A stretch of 64,000 bases of DNA from the NCBI GenBank assembly GCA_001414345.1, contig LLCB01000031.1, positions 62,001 to 126,000 on the forward strand, read 5' to 3'. A model generated the notes under the pieces. The model worked only from the letters and a program-made list of their open reading frames with translations. It was not told where the DNA came from and ran no database searches. Position 1 is the stretch's first letter; each line of letters begins with the position of its first letter. The stretch is from Hymenoscyphus infarciens. Its lineage: Eukaryota; Ascomycota; Leotiomycetes; Helotiales; Helotiaceae. The position numbers and the translations under genes are program-made. Shown piece by piece: positions 59,605 through 64,000 of this stretch.

Positions 59605-59979
59605 GCCCAGTGCCCTGGGAAAAGACAATCATTTGATGGAAATGGGAAGGGCTGGTGTTGCACAAGAAGGAATGAAGGATTGAAGGCATATCGCGTCGTA
59701 CAAGAATCGGATCATGAGATGAGGAAGGAAAAGTCCAAGTCAGTGCTGCCTCAGGCTCAAACTTATGCTCAGACCACCTAGGGCTTGCTGCCCTCCGCCG
59801 CACAAAAATCTAAGATTGTCCCGCCATGCTTAGTCATTGGATCCTCGTTAGCGCATTTGGCGAATAAGGTCTGCAACTTTCTACGGCCTCCTCCACGGCA
59901 GCGACTCTCGATTTCGACCTCATCGACAACCCAACTTAATCCGGAGGCAGACTTACGGATCGATCGACATACCGCAAAC
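59605..59979. promoter_or_regulatory. shared divergent promoter, EFM3 and RPS24
   Basis: The start codons of EFM3 (minus) and RPS24 (plus) are 375 bp apart, head to head, so both promoters must fit here. The spacing, and the fact that both genes serve translation, suggest possible co-regulation. No specific factor site was assigned. Confidence 0.6.
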
Positions 59980-60606
59980 ATGGCGGACCGCGAGCAACCC
60001 GTTACGCTGCGAACCCGCAAATTCATTCGCAACCCTCTCCTCGGCCGAAAGCAGATGGTCATGTAAGTGTGCCCATCTCCCAATCCCTCAATCCATCAAT
60101 TCAGCACCAGCACCAGCACCAGCACCAGCACAAGAACCAGCGTTCTCCACGATCCCATCGATACGCGCACGAAGGAATGGCGAGAAGCAGGAGACTAATG
60201 CCAGAAATAGTGATATCCTCCACCCAAACCGTGCCAACATCTCCAAGGATGAGCTCCGTGAAAAACTCGCCGGAATGTACAAGGCCAGCAAAGATCAAGT
60301 CAACGTATTTGGTCTCCAAACACAATTCGGTGGTGGAAAGACGACTGGTTTCGCTTTGGTCTACGATTCGCCCGAGGCCTTGAAGAAGTTCGAGCCACAC
60401 TTCAGACTGGTTCGTGTCGGATTCGCATCAAAGATCGAGAAGCCAAGCAGACAACAACGTACGTCGCATGCTCCCGCGGAGCACCCCGCGTCAGGTAGTA
60501 TTCAATCCATGCTAATTCACCCACAGGCAAGCAACGCAAGAACAGACAGAAGACACTCCGAGGAACAGCGAAGGTCAAGGGTGCCAAGAAGAAGAAGGAT
60601 TCATAG
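59980..60606 (+). CDS. RPS24: 40S ribosomal protein eS24 (RPS24)
   Basis: Three exons, 59980-60062, 60211-60458 and 60527-60606, encode 136 aa (yeast RPS24 is 135). Junctions are exact: QMV joins to [15 protein letters not shown] and SRQQ to [13 protein letters not shown]. Family markers include [34 protein letters not shown] and the Lys-rich tail [11 protein letters not shown]. It is a component of the small ribosomal subunit. The first intron contains a (CAGCAC)n microsatellite. Confidence 0.97.
60100..60130. repeat. (CAGCAC)n microsatellite in RPS24 intron 1
   Basis: About five tandem hexamers lie inside the first RPS24 intron. Confidence 0.9.
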
Positions 60607-61803
60607 ACGGATCGCTCTTCTCTTGTGCTGGCTGGAGATGGAGGCATTTGGTGTTGCGGGATGGGCTTTGTCTTTGTATGCATGCATTGGCTCTCCTTAG
60701 GGTTTACGAAGGTTCATATTGGAGCATGATGGCATGAAAATCAATGGGAACATTCGACCTATACAACAATACAACTGCTTTTCAAACGTAATTCGATGTT
60801 CGGAAAATGTGTGTCAAGGAAAGTTTTTCGATTACGGTTGTTGGGGTGGCGTTACGTCAAGGCTCGGGTGGAACTGGGATATCTCGCGTTTTCTCTCCAA
60901 GGCAGCAGTTTTTTCGACATTGGGAATACATCTTCTTGGGGTATCGTTACTATTGCCTCCTTTCAATGCCAGTCTGTTTTTCCATGCCTCCAATCTATCA
61001 GTTTCAAGTCCAGCGTATAGTGAGTGTACACTGGATTTATTTTGGATTTGTGTAGACCCCAAACAGGAGTCTGGTATATTTGTTTCTCTAGTTGCCCCAA
61101 CCACGCCCATTGCTACATATACATTCCCTCAAGGACGTATCCCTCTAACTTTCCTTCAGGACAAACTCGATATCTGACCTCTCTCTACATAAGGCAGTTC
61201 CCAGAAGGAGGTTTTGACTTTGCCAATATTGCCAAGTGAATTGAGTCTTTCGAAATTTGAGAGACATCGAAAAAAATCAATTAAAAAAAATGAAAAGATG
61301 GTAATTCACCATCAGTTGAATTTTACCACAGAGTCAAGTTGTACCAAACTTTGTCAAAAAGACTAAATAAAGCCAGCACTCTGTTTTATATTCATAAAAC
61401 TTCAATTATTCTGTAGTACCATGTATGCTCTGATTGAGGTGAACCCTTGAGGATAAGGGGTAGTTGTAGAAACAGAGATATGCGTTACTGATTTTGTTGT
61501 CTACCTAGGTAGATGGCGTAGAGACGAACCCCGAAAAATCTTTGTTGAACTCACTTACGTTTCTTTCCCAAAACTTGGTGCTTCCCAAGCTGCTCTCTCA
61601 ACTCCCTTGTGCCTTTCTTATTTCTATTAGCTTTTTCCTAACCATCTGCTAGCTCCCTTTTACCTTCCCTCCTGACACGCACCTTCCCCCTCCCTTGTCC
61701 TTACCTATCCACTCCCACAAAAATCTCCCCTTATCCACCTTTTCTCATACCTTCGGAAAGACAAATAAGAACTTTCTCAACATCCAAATAACACAACTCA
61801 TCA
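60607..61803. other. 3' flank and spacer before tRNA-Leu
   Basis: Frames here have no domain. CT-rich sequence increases towards the tRNA gene. No other RNA gene was recognised. Confidence 0.5.
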
Positions 61804-61902
61804 GGACAGATGGCCGAGCTGGTTATGGCGCCAGGTTAAGGTTACCTTAACAACAATTTCCTGGTCTCGAAAGGGGCGTGGGTTCGAGTCCCACTCTGTT
61901 CA
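61804..61902 (+). tRNA. tRNA-Leu (anticodon AAG) with intron
   Basis: The acceptor stem GGACAGA pairs with TCTGTTC (one G-U), with discriminator A and no encoded CCA. The D-arm region has TGGCCGAGCTGG. The anticodon stem CCAGG pairs with CCTGG and the loop reads TT-AAG-G. A 17-nt intron (61842-61858) follows position 37, the canonical site. The T arm is GTGGG-TTCGAGT-CCCAC. A long variable arm (TCTCGAAAGGGGC) marks a type II tRNA, here leucine. The AAG anticodon, with A34 edited to inosine, reads CUU, CUC and CUA. Confidence 0.95.
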
Positions 61903-62273
61903 AAGAGATCAACTCATTGTCAACAATGATCGTTACATTTTTCGTTCTTTTTTGGAGATATTCTTGCCTTTTGGGTTAGGTTAAAAACCTGTTTGAGCAA
62001 AGAGGTGTAGAGAGTGATAGGGTAGAAGTGAGGTGAAGTGGATAAGTGGAGGGTTTTTTTTTCAGCAGGGGTATGGGTCTGGTAATTTTTGTGTTCGCTT
62101 GTGGGCTTTTGAGTCTTGAGATAGCAGCTCGAACTTCAGAATGCCTTGGGAAAATGAAAATGGTTGTTATTCTTCTCAATCAAACCTCCCAAACTCGTCA
62201 AAGTGCAACTCTTTTCCTAACCTAACTTACAAAAATGAGAATCAGTCGTGGTTTGAACATCCCAAAACACTTC
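61903..62273. other. spacer, tRNA to secreted-protein gene
   Basis: T-rich tRNA 3' flank, including a TTTTTCGTTCTTTTTT stretch that can serve as Pol III terminator. Nothing else is recognised. Confidence 0.55.
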
Positions 62274-63305
62274 TCAATAATCTCCTTCAATTTCCTCACT
62301 ATAAACACTACTCGAAGGTACAGCGGCAGTCGAAGCCGAGATTATTGAAGTCGCTGAAGCTACTGAAGGATCGACAGTTCCAGTTGAACTTTGTGTCTAA
62401 TGAAATCTCATCAGTATCCGAACTTACACTTCTTCATTCCCACAACATAAGGGAGTAAGAAAAAGTGAACTCACCAAAGAACCACTTCCAACCACCTCAC
62501 CCGGCTTCTGAGGTCCCAAAGACGGCACAGCAGAGACGTGCCCGGGAACGAAACCTGGAATTACACCTGGTGTAAAAGTTGGGTCTGGAGCACCAGGATC
62601 TTTCATAATGGAGGTGCTGTTTTGATATGTTGGTTTTAAAGTTGTAAGGGGTGTTGGAAGTCCTGTGCCTTTGAAGGAGGGCTTTGTGTTGTTGAATGGG
62701 AGGGAAGTTTGGAATGTAGATGGTTGTAATATTGTTACGGTTGCTGTTACTGTTACTGCTGGGGCGGTGGTGCATGAACATGAGGTTTCTGGTTCTGGTT
62801 TTTGTGTTTCCGAGGGGTCTTCTGGTGTTTCTGGGGTCTCGGGTTCTTCTGGGTCTGGATCTGGGGTTTCCGTTTCTGTGGGTGGATCTTGGGTTTGTGA
62901 GTTGGCTGAAGAAGAGGAGGATTGGTGGTCTGGCCAGGCTGATGATGGACTCGCGGTGGGAGATGGTGTCTCGGTGGCAGGAGGAGAGGAAGGATGGTCT
63001 TTCCATGTACTTCCTCCATTTGTGATCAAAGCTTCTCCAACAGATGACGTCTCTGACACCGTTGAGTTTGAATGCTCCCAGCTACTTGTTGGTAGGGGTG
63101 GGAATTTCCCTGTTGACGTTGCTACATTTATTGATGTGGGCGAAGCTGTAACTGTGGAAGATGTCGTTGAAGTTGTGAAAACACTAATCTGTTCTTCTTC
63201 GCTGGGAATATCTGGGTGTGGTTGTCTATTCTCGTGAACTGGAGTAGCTGAGAGGATGGTCGCGAGGAGAAGAGTTGTGAGGAGGAAAGTTGATAGTGGG
63301 GACAT
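62274..63305 (-). CDS. Ser/Thr/Pro-rich secreted protein
   Basis: Two minus-strand exons, 62475-63305 and 62274-62396, are joined by a 78-bp intron (GTGAGT to CATTAG) and encode 317 aa. A signal peptide (MSPLSTFLLTTLLLATILSA) is followed by low-complexity Ser/Thr/Pro sequence and an acidic Pro/Glu stretch (TETPDPDPEEPETPETPE). Next come a short Cys pair (SCSCTT) and a Thr/Val-rich segment. The C-terminal exon (TQSSTGTVDPSVASATS) continues the mucin-like composition. Heavy O-glycosylation and cell-wall or extracellular location are likely. No GPI signal or enzyme domain is visible. It is composition-defined, so orthology is hard to judge. Confidence 0.72.
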
Positions 63306-64000
63306 GATGAAATTGGGAAGAAGACCCAGACTTGATTTTCAAAAAATGAAAGGGGCGAAAAGAGTGATGGCGATGTGGAAGGAATGTGAATAGGAACTCA
63401 TAATGATCTTTTGCCAAGGGACAGGAGAACGCTTCTTAATAAGTACTTAAAAGTTAGAAAAACCTACATCCCAAGATAACAGTTTTTGCTCTGCCTAGCC
63501 AACAAGAAACTCCGAGCTCCATAATTGGTTCAAGCACTGCCATACAACTAACAATATGACATAGCCTTGCGATCTTTGTGCCTTGCAGTTGTGTTCCCGT
63601 CCGCCCTCCGCTGAAGGATTCTGCGGCCACCAGGATAGCCGAGGGGCTGAATGTGTTGGTTGGTGGTCGTGACCGCAGGTCGTCATTTCCAAAATCCCAA
63701 TGTTGGGTCGGAGTTAGAAATGAAAGAAAACGAAATGGGAAACCAGACATGAAAGGGGAACTGAGAGATGCGGTCGATGGATCGAGATTCAAGAAATAAC
63801 TTATTCAAAATGTCTCCCTTTGAGACTCAACCATGTGAAATTCGAATTTCAAAATACTTTTGAGAGACTTAAACAATCAACTGAACTTCCATTTGCCAAT
63901 CACGGAAAGGGTATGTGCTATCACAACTAGAGGAAGCCCGAAGGACCTTCAAGTCCTCGTCATCAACAAGAAATTCAACCGCGCAATCTCAGGAATTTAC
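63306..64000. other. upstream region, no gene seen
   Basis: This is the promoter side of the secreted-protein gene. The short plus- and minus-strand frames at 63454-63799 mirror each other and have no domain. Confidence 0.5.

Noticed and set aside
62665..63237. 190-codon plus-strand Val/Gly-rich frame
   Set aside because: It is the antisense shadow of the Ser/Thr/Pro-rich secreted protein, whose signal peptide and intron support the minus strand.

Overview
The window is nuclear DNA of a filamentous ascomycete. The genes carry short GT-AG introns (mostly 50-150 bp), CT-rich leaders and wide AT-leaning spacers, and the gene set is fungal: a Som1/Flo8-type LisH regulator, a CFEM membrane protein, a class II heme peroxidase and a 2EXR-domain remnant. 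A long AT-rich block also shows the C-to-T decay typical of repeat-induced point mutation (RIP). I would guess Leotiomycetes (Helotiales) from gene style, but that is not proven.

Layout. 0.9-2.2 kb: a two-TM membrane protein (minus). 5.6-8.8 kb: a Som1/Flo8-like regulator behind a roughly 650-nt ATG-free leader. 10-12.1 kb: a MOSC domain fused to a flavin/2Fe-2S reductase. 12.3-14.8 kb: arginyl-tRNA synthetase with a possible mitochondrial start. 15-23.1 kb: an AT-rich transposon island made of two tandem MITE-like copies next to one ~6.9-kb element with ~160-bp inverted termini and decayed reading frames. 23.4-24.8 kb: a 2EXR-type gene broken by three in-frame stops. 25.9-27.0 kb: an NmrA-like protein. 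28.3-30.3 kb: an acyltransferase-like scrap and an RS-rich protein. 32.5-35.5 kb: a CFEM transmembrane protein. 39.5-40.6 kb: a secreted class II peroxidase. 42.2-43.1 kb: Rrp7. 44.0-45.0 kb: a dienelactone hydrolase. 47.4-48.2 kb: a degenerate minisatellite of alternating monomers. 48.5 kb: a small unknown protein. 49.3-55.3 kb: a 1,971-aa coilin-like nuclear protein. 57.0 kb: a small secreted protein. 58.5-60.6 kb: the divergent pair EFM3 and RPS24. 61.8 kb: tRNA-Leu(AAG) with an intron. 62.3-63.3 kb: a Ser/Thr/Pro-rich secreted protein.

No metabolic gene cluster or operon is visible. Several genes belong to translation or RNA biology (ArgRS, Rrp7, RpS24, Efm3, tRNA-Leu, the coilin-like protein), but they are scattered. 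The most unusual items are the coilin-like protein, the transposon island with RIP-like damage reaching a neighbouring gene, and the dimeric minisatellite. Exon boundaries were placed by eye from splice signals, reading frame and family resemblance. No search was run.
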